From positions 1,001,501-1,065,500 of the forward strand of contig LSRY02000009.1 in NCBI GenBank assembly GCA_001643675.2: 64,000 bases of DNA. Direction: 5' to 3'. Positions 12,301 to 24,423 of the stretch are shown piece after piece. The notes under the pieces were generated by a model that was given only the letters and a program-made list of their open reading frames with translations, made no database searches and was not told the origin of the DNA. The position numbers and the translations under genes were made by a program. Numbering within the stretch: the first letter of the stretch is position 1; every line of letters starts with the position of its first letter. The stretch is from Monocercomonoides exilis. Its lineage: Eukaryota; Preaxostyla; Oxymonadida; Polymastigidae.

Positions 12301-13053
12301 GTTGAAGAAGAAGATGATTGTTCTTTCTTAGAAGAATGATTTTCTGTAACAATTTCATTTTCCCAGGCATCTTCATCAATAAATCTGGCGTAATCTGGCT
12401 CCGCTCGCTGCTTTTTCTTTGCTGATTGAAGAGAAGTTGAGGCTTCAGTGGAATGGGCTAACATCCAGTTGTTGCCCTTTTCCCAGTCCTGTTCATTTAA
12501 GCCTAAATAAACAGAGAAAATTATTTTAAAAAAAATATTAAAAAACACAAACCACTTTTACAAGACGGAAGATGAGGTTTTTGAGGAGGAATGATAAATC
12601 CTTGGTTTTTCTTCAGTGTTTGCTTCGCATAAATAAATTTTCCCTCTGTCACATCATATCCATAGTCTTGCAAATCGGATAATGATGTATTGCGGGAAAG
12701 CGCTTGCAGCATTGTTGTCTGAGTGTGCAACGGAGCGTTGTTGTACACTACAGACAAGTCTTCCAGCAGCTTTATGTGATATTCTGTTTCAAAAAAATTA
12801 ATAATTAACAAATCAAAAAGTGAAAAAAAAATAACAGAGAGTAAAAATAATATTTTTAACACAATGCAAAATATTAAAAAACCAAACCATTCAAAGACTT
12901 CAGTAAATCATTAATTACTGAAGATGATTGCCTGTAAGTGTAAAACAAATAGGCAAGCAACGAATCTACGTCATTTCCGCCGATGCGCTTTATTTCTTGC
13001 CATAGAACATTGCATCGAGAATTTAATGTCGATTCGCGTTTTGAAAACTACAT
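9343..13053 (-). pseudogene. Ubiquitin-specific-protease / DDE-like transposase fusion gene with in-frame TAR codons
   Basis: Minus-strand exons are 13053-12888, about 12775-12555 and 12495 onward, with phase-consistent GT-AG introns. An N-terminal helical region (LQDYGYDV..GKF) is followed by a Ser/Asn/Gln-rich linker. A USP catalytic domain comes next: Cys box LPNLGNTCYLASLLQ (Cys codon 11711-11709), two CxxC pairs (CQKC near 11400, CNDC near 11265) and His box GHYIAI near 10995 with NDAEVTEFD after it. Then comes KWKEF-like/RTDLCGMCEKL, and a transposase-like part with acidic VFDFKEKW, FCDSGLHN and FFAEHHGKNICDSEFG (9.88-10.27 kb). In-frame stops are TAG at 13050 (codon 2), and TAA at 12029, 11930, 10554 and 10416; the frame ends at TAA 9345 or, if read, TGA 9288. 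One frameshift lies near the A-run at about 11645. The USP call is strong; the transposase call is from motif shape; function is uncertain. Confidence 0.6.
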
Positions 13054-14170
13054 TTTTCTCTAATAAATATTTTCTTATGGAAAATCACAATTATTCTTAA
13101 AAAAATTTTTTTTATTTAAAAAAATATGTATTGTTTTTTTTTCATTATTTGACTATTTCTAAATTTGTTGAAAAAATTTTTAACGTGATTTGGATTTATA
13201 AAAATATATTTGAAAATTTTTTATCAGAAAAAAATAAGAAAAATTTGAGATCACTTTTATCGAAGGTTTATTGAAAAATCATCACATAAATGAATATGTG
13301 TTATGAAAAAAATCATTCTCAGATAAAAATATTTTTAAAAATATTTTATATCATCCTTGAATGAAAAATAGGATCCAACCCTTTATTTTATTTTTTTGCG
13401 AAAAAAAGATCAAAAAAATAAGCGTTAAAGGGCGAGAATTGCAGGTAGAAGAATGCAGTTTTTTGGCAATAGATGAAGTTAAAATGGTGAAAGCAATCAT
13501 TTTATGCAAAAAAAAGACCCCTGAGGATTCTGTCATTTTGTGATCTCCATTGTTTGGACAAAGAAAAAGAGCTGATGCTCTTCGAATACAGCGTTTGAAA
13601 ATCTGGAAAAAATCGCTTGCTAACTCTTATTGCACGCACAACAACAAAATGTACATTTTAATTTTTTTCTGATATTTGTTTTTTTTTTTTTTTCGATTAA
13701 CTCTCAAAAAATCAAAAAGACATGGTTCTGATTAAAGCCGGAGTTTTGTTTCTTTCATTTTTTCAAAACCACTTGCTTTTCCAACTTTTTACAGGTTTGC
13801 CAATAATGTCTTTTTCATATTGTTTGTAGTAATGTTATTATTTCTCAAATATATTTTTATATTTACCACTTTTTTTAATAAATATGTCAAAATATATTCA
13901 AAATCTTTTTATTTTATATTTGTTTGTCAAAAATATCTGATTGTTACACCGTTGGCCTACATTTATCTTGTGACGCGGCTTCAATTTGAAAAGTTTTTTT
14001 TTAAATGGGGAATTCTTCAGATGCTGCTTTCAACAAAACATATCTTCTTGCGCTGATTGAGTTCACTCTTCTGCTCGTGAGCCAACAAGAAGAATGAAGC
14101 ATCACACATTCATTCATCTTCTTGGAGAGTTGCAGCTATTATTGAAGCAGTAACTGTTTTTTATTTGTGA
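13054..14170. other. AT-rich intergenic stretch
   Basis: Very AT-rich sequence with long A and T runs and only chance frames. No supported gene, repeat or RNA. Confidence 0.45.
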
Positions 14171-14520
14171 CATGCTTTCACAGCGCATGGTAGATGATTC
14201 AATGAGACGGGGAATTCAATTGCTTGTCGGAGGAAGACATCAGCGGAAGAGCAAGAAAATCAAAAGAATGCTCATGACTTATGTAGTGAAAGGGAGATAT
14301 TTGTTACAGAAGCAGAACTGCAAAGAAAGGAAACGAACGAGAACTAAAGAAGGAGGAGAGATTAAGGAATAAGAATAGAAAGGGGCAGAATAGAAAATTA
14401 GAAAGGTTATTTTGTTCGATCTATTTAATTCAATCTTCATTTTTTTTAAATCAATTTTGAACTTAATAATAATAATTTTAAGACCATTTCATGATTTTTT
14501 TTTTTTATTTTTACTCTGAT

Positions 14521-17470
14521 TCAGATGCAGATAACATTCTCATATGGCTTATTTTGACGAAGCAGACGCGTCTGTTGAATATGCTAGTCTCAGAATTGCG
14601 ATCAGAAAACAGATGGTGCGGCGTTGGCGTGCGTCCATTTGGTTGGCGATGGGCTGTAACATGGAGTGCCGAGAGTTGACAGTCGAAGTACAAAGTGCAG
14701 GAGTCGATTGGGCTGTTTGAGTGGAAGATGCAGGATCATCGGCAGAACCTGGAGCGGATGCGGGAGTTTGATAAGCTACGAAAGACAGTGCGGACAGCTG
14801 GGGCAGCAGAAGGGGTGTCGCCGATGCTGCTACTGCTGAAGCCGCGGGGGGAGTTCTATAAGGAATCGGAGCTTTCGTGCGTGACGATGGTGCAGAAGAA
14901 GATGAATGAGGGGGAAGAGAACAAGGTGTCAGTGATGCTGCGGGAGGACGAGAAGGAGTAGGAGCGGAGGGAAGGGGCAGTGAAGATGCGGGAGACAAGA
15001 CGGCAGCTGAACCGAAAGCTGGGAGAGAAGAACGCGAAGAGGAGGGCGATGGAGATGAGCGAGACGATGCTTGCGAGGCAGATGAGAGAAGAGGCAAGGA
15101 AAGAAATCAGCAGAAAAAGAAGATGAAATGAAGAATGTGGTAAGGAGATCTTTGGATTTTCCAAAAGAAGATGAGAAGATATCAGAGAAGGAAGGAAGAG
15201 CAAAGAATGAAAGAGATGGAGGCATGTGGAGTTTGGAGATCATTTCTGTAGGAAGGTGGTGGGAAGGAGGTTATTGACTGCAACAGCGAGAAGTTTAAAA
15301 GAAATGACATCTCTGTATTCAAAGAGCGACAGTCTTGTTTTGAGTTTTTCGGAAGAAGATGGAGGTGCTGATCCTACAAAGGGATTCCGCTCGGCTGGAC
15401 ACTGGATTCGGAGCTTGGACTTCGATATGAGGAAGATCATTAGGCTTTGTCTTCTCCATCGTAACTTATATTTTCTATTGGATTTCTATCTTTTTTATGA
15501 GTGACTTCATCATCTTTAACAGCAGCAGCATCGGTAATGTTTTCCACTCCACTTGACACACGGAAGCAGTTAACTCTTCGGATAGGAGGTGCAATTCAGA
15601 ACGGAGTAGATGTTCAAACGGCGTGAAGTTTACGGTGGCAAATGAGTTTACAATCGTTTTGAAGCCAGTTTCCTCATTCAACAAAGAAAGGCACACTGCG
15701 TCGCATGGAGAACTATCTGACTGATGCTGTGGTGAAGATTGTGGAAGAACAGAATGTGATGTGTATAAATACAGAAAGCTAGGTCCATTCCGAATTACAG
15801 CTGATTATGAGTAAAATGTCACCTACAGCTTGAAGTTTCAGGTTCCGAAGCCAGAGAAGAAGTTGTGGATGAAGAAGCTCGTAAAGAAGATGGTGACTCA
15901 AGCAGACAGAGAGCAGACGAAGGAGACGCGCGGGCAGAGGCTGGTATGTCACAAGATGGGATTGGAACAAACGAAGAAGTGGAAGATGCGAAGGATAAAG
16001 AGTTGAGGAAGTGCTTCATCACAAATAAGAATGAGCAGCTAAGTGAAGGGAGCATATCTTGAAGAAGGCTGAATAATTTCTTTGCACTGGAGAAAAGAGG
16101 AAATAAAAATACGAGTAATCGATTGAGTCAATGAATGATAAAAGGAAGAAAAAGAAAAGAAGAGACGGAGGAGGAGGATGGGTATATGGCTTGGCATCTG
16201 AGGGATTGGCATAAAAATTGGCATCATGGGCGAAACGTGAACAATTTTGAGAGCGATGAAAGTTACACAACAACAGAAGCAGCAAATACAGATGAAACAG
16301 ATGGATCTTTCTCTGTTCCAGTCACAAAACATATTCAGTTGAATTTGGTTCAATTTTCGAGAACGAATAAGACGAAATTAACAATATCTGCTAATTATGA
16401 TCGCTGCTGAAGAAGAAGAAGAAAGAGGGGCAAAGGGTCGACAATGCGGGAAGAGAAGGAGAGGAATGTGCGCTGACAGTGCTTGTGGAGCAAAGGAGGT
16501 TTGATGGGAGTAACGGGGCAGACGCAGAAATGGAGGAGCTTAACGTCATCCAATACTCGCAACATGTACAGAATACTTCGTGTGCTTTTCGCGACAGCTT
16601 TATGTGCGCTCCATCACCGAGGCCTTCGTCTGACCCTCAGTTCGCGATAGATTTATTTCGGAGGAAGCAGTAGAAGGAGTGGGCTCCTGAGATTCCTCAG
16701 GTTAACATCGAATGCTCACTGTTTGTTTCGTGCGTGGTGTAGGATGTGAAAATGAATCTGTTCTATGAGCTGAACGAGAACTCGATTGTTAAAAGCGATA
16801 GACTTGCTGTCGATGAGAAATGTGATACGAATTACTAGCTCATTTTGTGTGGAGGTCCCTTTGAGAAGTTCACTCACAAGCACTGTTTTCCGCACATCCT
16901 GAAAGGACACAATGGAAGAGAGTTTGGAAAGCTTTGTGGGGTTATATTTGAGTCACAATACGCAAACCAGTTACTGAAGAATGCTGTGGAAGCAGCAAAG
17001 AAGAGGGAAAATGGAAGCTTCAAAGGAATCTGCAAGTCTAAGTTGTATTTGTTGCTGTCTGATTTGAGCGGGGCAGAAACGCAGGCGAAGAAGTCTATCA
17101 TATAGTTAAATAGGATTGCGAATGAAAAGAAGACACAGTTTATAACACATGAGAAGAAGTTTGGAGAAGAGGCGAAGTTTCACTCCCCAAGTGTTGAAAT
17201 CTTTAGAAGACTGGCTAAAGAATACTTTTATCTTTGGTGAAACTTGGCTTATTACAAACAAAATTGACTAGATTTTCAAAGAAGAAAGATTTTAGGAAAG
17301 CGATGAGAGCCAAAGGCTGCGGATGTTCTGAGTTCGACGAGAGAAAAAAACAGAATTTCAGACGGATCAATGTTGGTGATGGAGAAGATTGGAATAAATG
17401 TTTGTGTTTATTTTCTTTTTATTTAACAAAGAAATATTATCAATTTATAATAAATTGCTTATTTTAATTT
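14521..17470 (+). pseudogene. Decayed coding block, coiled-coil-like fragments on plus strand
   Basis: The base composition is clearly more GC- and G-rich than the flanks, and many short frames look coding but do not join. Examples are AYFDEADASVEYASLRIAI (14543 on), KVQESIGLFEWKMQDH passing into VQKKMNEGEENKVSVML and then, after a TAG near 14959, RETRRQLNRKLGEKNAKRR. Another is the 15226 fragment with GHWIRSLDFDM. Near 16845-17105 a Cys/His-containing fragment (CGGPFEKFTHKHCF) is followed by a helical tail. Stops and frame changes are frequent. No family is recognised. It is most simply one or more old genes losing their frames; a heavily spliced gene cannot be ruled out from sequence alone. 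Confidence 0.35.
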
Positions 17471-17879
17471 TTATTTCATATTCTTTTAAAAATTTTGAAC
17501 TATTTGCTTTTAATTTTTCTCATTTTCTTGTGAACAGACATTCTTGACAGGGATTTGTTAGTTGATCGCATTGGTCATTTTGTGAGTGTATGCATTGACA
17601 ACCTGCATCGAAATGCCTGTCTGAACTGCCTCTGCATAATAATCATAGAGACGCCAAATCTTTCCACTCTGTTGTGACCTACACAAACAATCTCCATTAA
17701 ACTCTTGCAAGACGCGATGAAGACACAATTCCTCATTTAATAAGGTTTGTTATATTTTTCTGCTTTTGAATATTTTTCTTTCATTCCATTTCTTGTTTTT
17801 CAAATTAATCTTCTATATATTTTTATTTCAATTAATTCAATCAAATAATATTCATACATGTGAATCATCCCTCATTAAA
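17471..17879. other. Short intergenic stretch
   Basis: No gene seen; mixed AT-rich sequence between two decayed coding blocks. Confidence 0.35.
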
Positions 17880-19108
17880 TCACTTATTTTCAATTAGTTT
17901 CGATCGCGAAGCATGGGCTGCGGATCTCTTCCAGGATAGCTTCTCAGAGTTTCTGCTGCCATTGGAAACAGAACAGAAAAAAAAGACTGAACAATGTGCC
18001 ATCTCCACCGCACCATTTGCTTCAACAGATATTTCGGTAATGCCGATGACTGCCTCCTTTCCACACACGCTGGCTTTCTCTTTTCAGAGTCCACTTTAGA
18101 TATCTTCTCTGCATCATCAACATCTTCTTCTTCTTCTTCCTTCTCAGATCAGTCATCCACAAACCGCTTTATTGTTATTATGATCGAAAAAGTCAAACTC
18201 CCTTCATCCAAAGCAAGCATCCTTTCATATTTCTCACAAAAGACCTTTCTTTCTCCTCCACCTCCAATTATCATCTGAATATATTTCTTCTCCATCACCC
18301 TCCAGAACTCCTTCTCCTCCACCTCTCAACAGCCACATTTGGTATCGATTCTTTTCTTCTGCTCCCTCCAAATGCTCTCTTGCATATTACTATCTCTTTT
18401 AATGTCATCTCTTTCATGAACTTCATCGCAACAACAACAAAAGCTGTGAAATGCCCACCCCTTACTGGCTTTGCCAGCTCTCCAACATCATCCAACTCAT
18501 CGCAATGTTCTTCTTCTTCTTTGATGTCTTCCTCCTGCTGATGGCACATCAATGAACAGATCGCTTTATTCAGCCCATCATAATCAATCACTATCACATC
18601 TGAAGCCCACTCCCCAATCAACAAAGTTGTCTCTTCCTTCCTTTTCACTCAATTTGAACCACCGCCGCTGAGCTTGTATTCTTCACATTTGTGATTTGCC
18701 CGTTCGTGTGTGTTATCGGCAGAAACAAACATTTATTCAAATGGATCTTCTTTCTCTTCTTGTGGAGATAGAAGCAAAAATGGTTGAATAAATTGGATGA
18801 TAAGCAGTTTTCCTGAGGTTCTTGTCTTGCAGTTGTTTTCTGTAGCGTCAACGATGAACATCCTTTTTTCAAGCATGGGAATATTTCAACAAAAATACAA
18901 CAACCAGAGAAATGAGTATTTTGCTCATTTTTCTTCTATCGCTTTCAACAGAATCAGATGATACTTTGAAGAAAATATTGTTCCCGTGGGAGCTATTCAT
19001 TAATGAATTGGAGATTTGATTGTGAAAGAGATGAAGAGAGAGAAGGTTACTGCATAAGAAGAAAAAAAGGAGAATGGAAGATGCAAATTCTTTCATTTTG
19101 TGATTCAT
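17880..19108 (-). pseudogene. Decayed minus-strand fragments, possibly part of the pectin-lyase-like relic
   Basis: Scattered minus-strand frames have the Ser/Cys/Gly-rich texture of the surface-protein family whose clearer remains lie just upstream on the same strand (19.75-20.66 kb). Examples are ISVEANGAVEMAHCSVF near 18000 and a frame at 18295-18648 with HFTAFVVVAMKFM. They do not join into one reading frame. The link to the neighbouring relic rests on strand, position and composition only. Confidence 0.25.
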
Positions 19109-19312
19109 GGAGAAATCATATCGTGTTATTCATCTTCCTCGTCTTCTTCCTAGAAGGTCAAGACATCTGAATCTTTTGCAGAAGAGATAAAAGACTTATT
19201 TACACGTACGGATGAAATGTTTGATGTAAAATATTTAGTGAAAATCCACATGACTGCCTATTGTCAACGAATTCATCTGAGTGGAAGGGTTTCCAAGAAG
19301 CGGTTTACTCAA

Positions 19313-19660
19313 TTACAGAGAAGAGAAACAAAAGAAGAAGCAGCAGGGAGGGTTTGAGCCTGAGTTAAATAAAGTATTTTGTTTTCTTTTTCTCACCTCT
19401 TCGTCAGTGTTTGGATTATCCATCTCTTCTTCAGCTCTGTTGGCTGCGTCTTCTTCTTCATTTTCTTTTACGTCGTTCATTTCCCAGTCCCCCTCCATTG
19501 TCTCGCCCTCTGATGACGCTGCTTTTAGCGCCAGGTGGGTATTGGAAGTTGCATCATTTTCTTCTCTTCCTCTTCATTCTCTTCTTCTAATCCTTCTTTT
19601 TCTCTCCTCCTTCCCGGCCTCCTTCAGCCTTCAACGCTTTCTGCAAATTTCTTCTTTAGC
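19313..19660 (-). pseudogene. Acidic coding fragment, unassigned
   Basis: On the minus strand a Glu/Asp/Asn-rich stretch (ending EEVRKRKQNT) reads without stops over roughly 110 codons. The opposite strand gives a Ser/Phe/Leu frame that looks like its shadow. It could be an exon of the decayed gene on the same strand. No family is recognised. Confidence 0.25.
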
Positions 19661-19749
19661 TAGATAAGGAGCTCTCCAAAAGAGAAGAGGAAGATGAGGA
19701 AAAAATTGAGAGAGAAAGAAAGAGTTTCAAAGATAAGTATTAGCATGTT

Positions 19750-20661
19750 TCAACTTTTATAATTTCTTATCGCATTATACACACAAAAACTATTCTGTTG
19801 CTTCAACTGCATCTTCCTCTTCACCTTCAGCTTCCTTGTCTTCTTTGTCTTTGTCTTCGCAACATTCCATTGCACCTTCTTCAAATGACCCATTCCATTA
19901 TTCACATTCAAACATGGTGCCTTTTCTATTCCACAATACACCTCTTCCACTCCTGATGTTCCATCAACATAAATTGTGTCTGCAAAATATCCATCTATAA
20001 ATATAAACAAATCGACATTCCAATCACCGAATGCTTCTGTTCTGTCATGTCCAACAACCGAGTTGTCTTTCTGAGTGATGTTTCCCATGAAGGCGAACAA
20101 GGGCTCTTTCACAGAAGCGACAAGGGATTCTCACACAAAATACACATCTCTTCCGACACTGGCCTTGTTGGCTGAAAGCACGATGTTGGTGATGGAAAAG
20201 GAGGATTCTGACACTTGTGAATCATCCTTGTACTTGATCATAAGAGCACCGCCTCTTCCTCCAGAACTTGTATCCTCGCTCACAGAGCAGGTGGAGAAGG
20301 CTGTGTCACTCACTGAAAATGTGTTGGCAGAGACGGATGAGGCGAATGAGCTGCACCCGCCTTTTGAGGCAGTTTGTTGGTGTTGTGGAGCTGAGTTGAT
20401 GTTGGTCATGGTGCAGTTGGCGAGGAGATGGAGAGGCCAGGGGAAGTGGCATTTTTGAAGAAATAAAAGAAGAAAGAAGAGGAAGCAAAGGATGAGTGGA
20501 ATGAATTCCTTTGTGTATAAAGGAACGATAGAGCGAGTATGTGGAATTAGAGTGTCAAAGAAGCAATAATGGAAAATTTTGAACGAACAAATGGTACAGA
20601 GAAGAAAGTTTGAACTCCAAATAATCAGGAGAAAAGAGAGAAATAGATGAATTTGAATCAA
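19750..20661 (-). pseudogene. Pectin-lyase-like surface protein relic (parallel beta-helix family)
   Basis: Two adjacent minus-strand frames joined by a frameshift near 20125 carry the hallmarks of the large beta-helix surface proteins I associate with Monocercomonoides. First comes a Ser/Cys-rich repeat (FSVSDTAFSTCSVSEDTSSG, then GGRGGALMIKY, FSITNIVLSANKASVGRDVYFV). Then follow GHDRTEAFGDWNVDLFIF and IYVDGTSGVEEVYCGIEKAP with CLNVNNGMGHL. Family members are usually very large, so this is a short broken piece. A hydrophobic N-terminal stretch in the 20661 frame may be spurious. Family assignment is from remembered consensus and is the main reason for the organism call; decay is seen directly. 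Confidence 0.55.
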
Positions 20662-22534
20662 CTGTTATTCTTGGCAATATTTTCTTTTCCATAATTCCAT
20701 CCAGTCACTCAATCACGAGACTGGAATGATGATTTTGTGATGTTAAAGCCAAAGAAATTAAAGATGATAAAATGTTGTCATTTTTTGAAAGACAAAAAAA
20801 AATTTTTTTTTCATATTTAAAACTTTTCCAATGTATTTTGCTTTTTTTTCCCAATTATCGGTATTATTTAGTTAGTCTTGAAACTTTTGTTTTTTTCTGA
20901 AGTTTTATTCATTTATTTTTTTGTTAATTTTTACAAAACTTGATCATAAAATTTTTTTTCACTAAAAATCTTAAAAAGGTATGTTTTTTGCAAAAGGAAA
21001 TAAAACAAATTTATATTACAAAAATTAAATCTAAATACTTTCAAAAAAAATTGATTTAACTCTTTGATCAAAAAATGCCACAATTGATTTTATTTTTTCG
21101 ATTTTTGATCTTTTTTTATGATATCAAAAAAAATCACCCATATTTTTAAAGAAATCTCGTTGAAAGACAATAAAATTTTTGAAAAATGTCAAATATGCAT
21201 CCTCCTAAACTCTTTATTTCATCTTTCTGACGAACCTTTGCATTGGTGACTCCTCTTCCTCCTTCTATTCTTGTTCCGATATGCTCCACGTTTCTTATGC
21301 TTTCCATTTCCTTCTAATTTTCTCACTTTTTAAAAATCAACACCTCCGATTTCTCTCATAAATTGCAACTTCACCTTCTGTTGCAGCTGCTCAACTTTGC
21401 TCGTGCACTACCATTGTTCCTTTTTATTTTCAGTATTTTCATTTCTTTTATTCACTTTCTTTGCTGTTGTTCCTCTGAAACGCACAGCTGCTTCGACTTC
21501 CATTATTACCAAAAGGAGAATAAAATCGATTAAAGAAACATTTCCAAACGTGGAATTGTCTCTCACAAATGCACAACTATCCATTTCATTATCCCTTCAT
21601 CATCTCTTCCATTATCTATGAAAATCTTTCATCATCTTCGAACAACTTTTCATCATGGAACAAGATCAAAACAAAGACCAATTATTCTTGGTCAATCCGT
21701 CTCAATGCATTGCTTCTTCATTTCTTCCATCAGCCCTGTCCAACTTCCGTGTCAGCTTACTGCATATCAAATCTTCCCAAAGATCTGGATATCTTCAATC
21801 CAACTTTGTCCAATGACCTTTGAAGACGATGACAAACTGTTCACCACTTCTTCTTTTTCGACAATAATTTTTCTGTTTTATCTGATCTATCCATTAATAA
21901 CGTATCTCATTCCAATGTTTGCCTCTACTTCATCTTATTCATATTCTCTTTCAAATTTCGATTTTTTGTCGGAAATTCTTTTTTGTAACATGAAAAACCT
22001 TCCTTTTAAAAACGGAACTATATCCATCTTTCATCGAATCCGCTTTTCAGTCTGGAATAACAAAGAAGATGGAAAAATACCTATGGAAATCTCTATTTAT
22101 TGAATATTTAAATAAAATTTGAAACAAAATAACCTTTTCAAATTGTTGTTTTCCACTTTGCTGGAATTATTCAATCTGTAATTGTGTGCTAATGAGAATA
22201 TTATTCAATTATTAAAATGGAAAAAAATCACAATTAAAAATAAAACATAAACACAAATACCCCCATTCAAAAAAATAAATAATCTATTTTATACACTTTT
22301 TTGAAATGTCGCATTTCTTTGGACCTTTCTATTCCTATTTGTTGAATTTTTTGTTATTTGTGATCTGAAGGAAAAGATTATGGGTTGAGAAAAAAGAAAA
22401 AATTTCAAGTTTTTGATGGAAGAATTTCGACATTTTCCATCAACAGTTTGTTTTTAATAATTATTAGCATTAATAATATGCTAATAAGAACAATTTTAAA
22501 AACCTTTCCAAACTGGTACAAAATAGACCTATGC
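20662..22534. other. Intergenic stretch, no supported gene
   Basis: 20.7-21.2 kb is A/T homopolymer-rich. 21.2-22.1 kb has short plus-strand frames (for example 21618-22103) without recognisable domains or consistent splicing. 22.1-22.5 kb is AT-rich up to the abrupt start of homology with the retroelement at 32-37.6 kb. Confidence 0.4.
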
Positions 22535-23101
22535 CATTGGAAGAAGATCCTGCAAGAGAATAGACCAAGGAGTCTGAAAAAGAGAACAAGGCCAGCAGTA
22601 CTTACAACAGATTCGTCAGAGCTGGGATGGGGTGCAGTGTTAACAATACAGAAAGAGAGCAAGGTGGAGAAGATATATGTCCACGGAAGTTGGACCCCCC
22701 AGGAGAGTGCGTTAGCGATAAACGAAAAGGAGTCCAGAGCAGTGTTGAGGAGATTACAGAGAAAGGGAGCATGAATGAAAGAACAGAGGATGTACCATAT
22801 TCGTCTGAGGACAGACAATATGTCCACGAGATGGATAATACAGAAGAAGAGGGGAGCGCCATCGCTCATTCCAACACTGAGAGCATTGGAGAAGAAACTG
22901 AACAGCCTGGACATAATAATACAGACGGAACATCTCCCGGGAGAACAGAATATGGAAGCAGATGCACTCGGCCGGATGGCGAGAAAGCCGAATTATGCAT
23001 TGAAGGGGGAGAAAGTTGAAGAGATATTGCAAATAGTCGCACCGAGAACACTAGATATTATTTCAGAACCGATGGCGTTGGTGCTCTGTGGAACTTTTTA
23101 G
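22535..23101 (+). pseudogene. RNase H domain fragment of DIRS-like copy A
   Basis: The frame starts inside the linker (LQENRPRSLKKRTRPAVL). It contains RNase H motifs TTDSSELGWGA, INEKESRAVLRRL, RTDNMSTRW and EHLPGEQNMEADALGR, and ends CGTF-TAG. A TGA after RKGA (about 22771) stands where the other copy has Trp (TGG), a simple inactivating change. The 5' truncation removes all reverse-transcriptase motifs, so this copy cannot be autonomous. Confidence 0.8.
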
Positions 23102-23649
23102 AAACGATCCTCTCTGAGAAGGGAGAAAGAGTGATTGAGCTGTAGTTGAACTAGATAGTGCTAATCTGTTATTGAGAAACATCGGATTGACCTTCAAAGA
23201 GATGAGAAGTGATGACTCGAATTTACCCCCATGTTAAATAATTAGTGCAAGACTGGAGATGATAATATATAAGAAGGGAATTTCTTCAAACGTAGAGAGA
23301 TAACGTTGGAGCGAAGGACATATCAGCATCAATATTGACTATTCAAAAGAACGAAAGGGATTCGTAGAGAACGCTGAGAAGATTTAACAAGTCTTGGACA
23401 AGTGAAGTACTGATGATACTGGCCCCATCACAACCAAAGATGCTTAATGGATTAGGGGAGTATTTATTGAAACTCTATCCTGTACAAATGTTTTAAGTGG
23501 AGAGATTAATAAAGATGAAAGAAAAGTGATTGAGTCTATTAACCTTTTCGGAGAAATAAAGACGGAGGAGAAAGATATTAATTCATCTCTTTGAACTTAC
23601 AAGAGAGATAAGCAGAGAAGGTGCAAGCAATTTAAATCAATGTGGGTTT

Positions 23650-24423
23650 TTGACAACTATTTCAAAAGTGGAAGAAACCACATACAACTCAATAGACCCA
23701 CAAGCACTCCAGAGGAGAGCCCTCATCCTCATTATGATCTTTGGAGCGTTAAGGCCAGCAGAGCTGGAGAGAATGAGAAGTGATACAACGATATTCAAGG
23801 ATAATACAATACTTACGCAAGGACAGATCAAAACGTCTGGAGGTGAGATTATCAAAGTTATTTCAAATAACCACCAAAACCCACGTATCGATGCAGTTGA
23901 AGCGCTCCAACGCTGGATGGATTTTTCAAAGACATCTTTTTGAGACAAGCATATCTGATTTGACATAGAAGGGAGTAGACCTGATAACCTGCAGAGGATC
24001 AAAGAAGAATTAGTGGCGGTCCTGAGAGAAAACTGAATACCAGACACATTTACCGCAAACTCGATAAGACACGCTGTGATAACACATTTTGCAAGACAAC
24101 AAGATGCAGATTGGAAAGCAATCAATATGTACGCGAGATGGGCGCCAGGTTCTAGAGTAACCCAGGAATACTATACCGCGTTACCGGTGCCAGACACAAA
24201 TTGGATCCTGGAGACAATCGGTGGATCAGTACCCCAGAGGGGAGAAGATTACAAGCCAGATAAGAGTGGAGATTCGAAGGAGGGTAAGCCCGAGATAGCA
24301 GAGGCAAATACGAAAGATCGCACTGAGAAATTACCAAAATCTGGTATTGAAGAAGGGAAGAAACCTACGAGAAAACGATCAAAAAGAAGAGAGTCTTCTG
24401 AAGGATGGAGGAAAGAAAAGTGA
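23650..24423 (+). pseudogene. Tyrosine recombinase fragments of DIRS-like copy A
   Basis: Two frames (23650-23943 and 24076-24423) carry the core of a DIRS-type tyrosine recombinase. They show the first catalytic-Arg box FGALRPAELERM, then SIRHAVITHFA, then YARWAPGSRVTQEYY with the candidate nucleophilic Tyr. A T-run near 23936 has one more T than the other copy, which breaks the frame. Upstream sequence from 23102 to 23650 has stops in every frame. The C-terminal tail is Lys/Arg/Ser-rich. The family is clear from the motifs; the gene is inactive as read. Confidence 0.7.
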
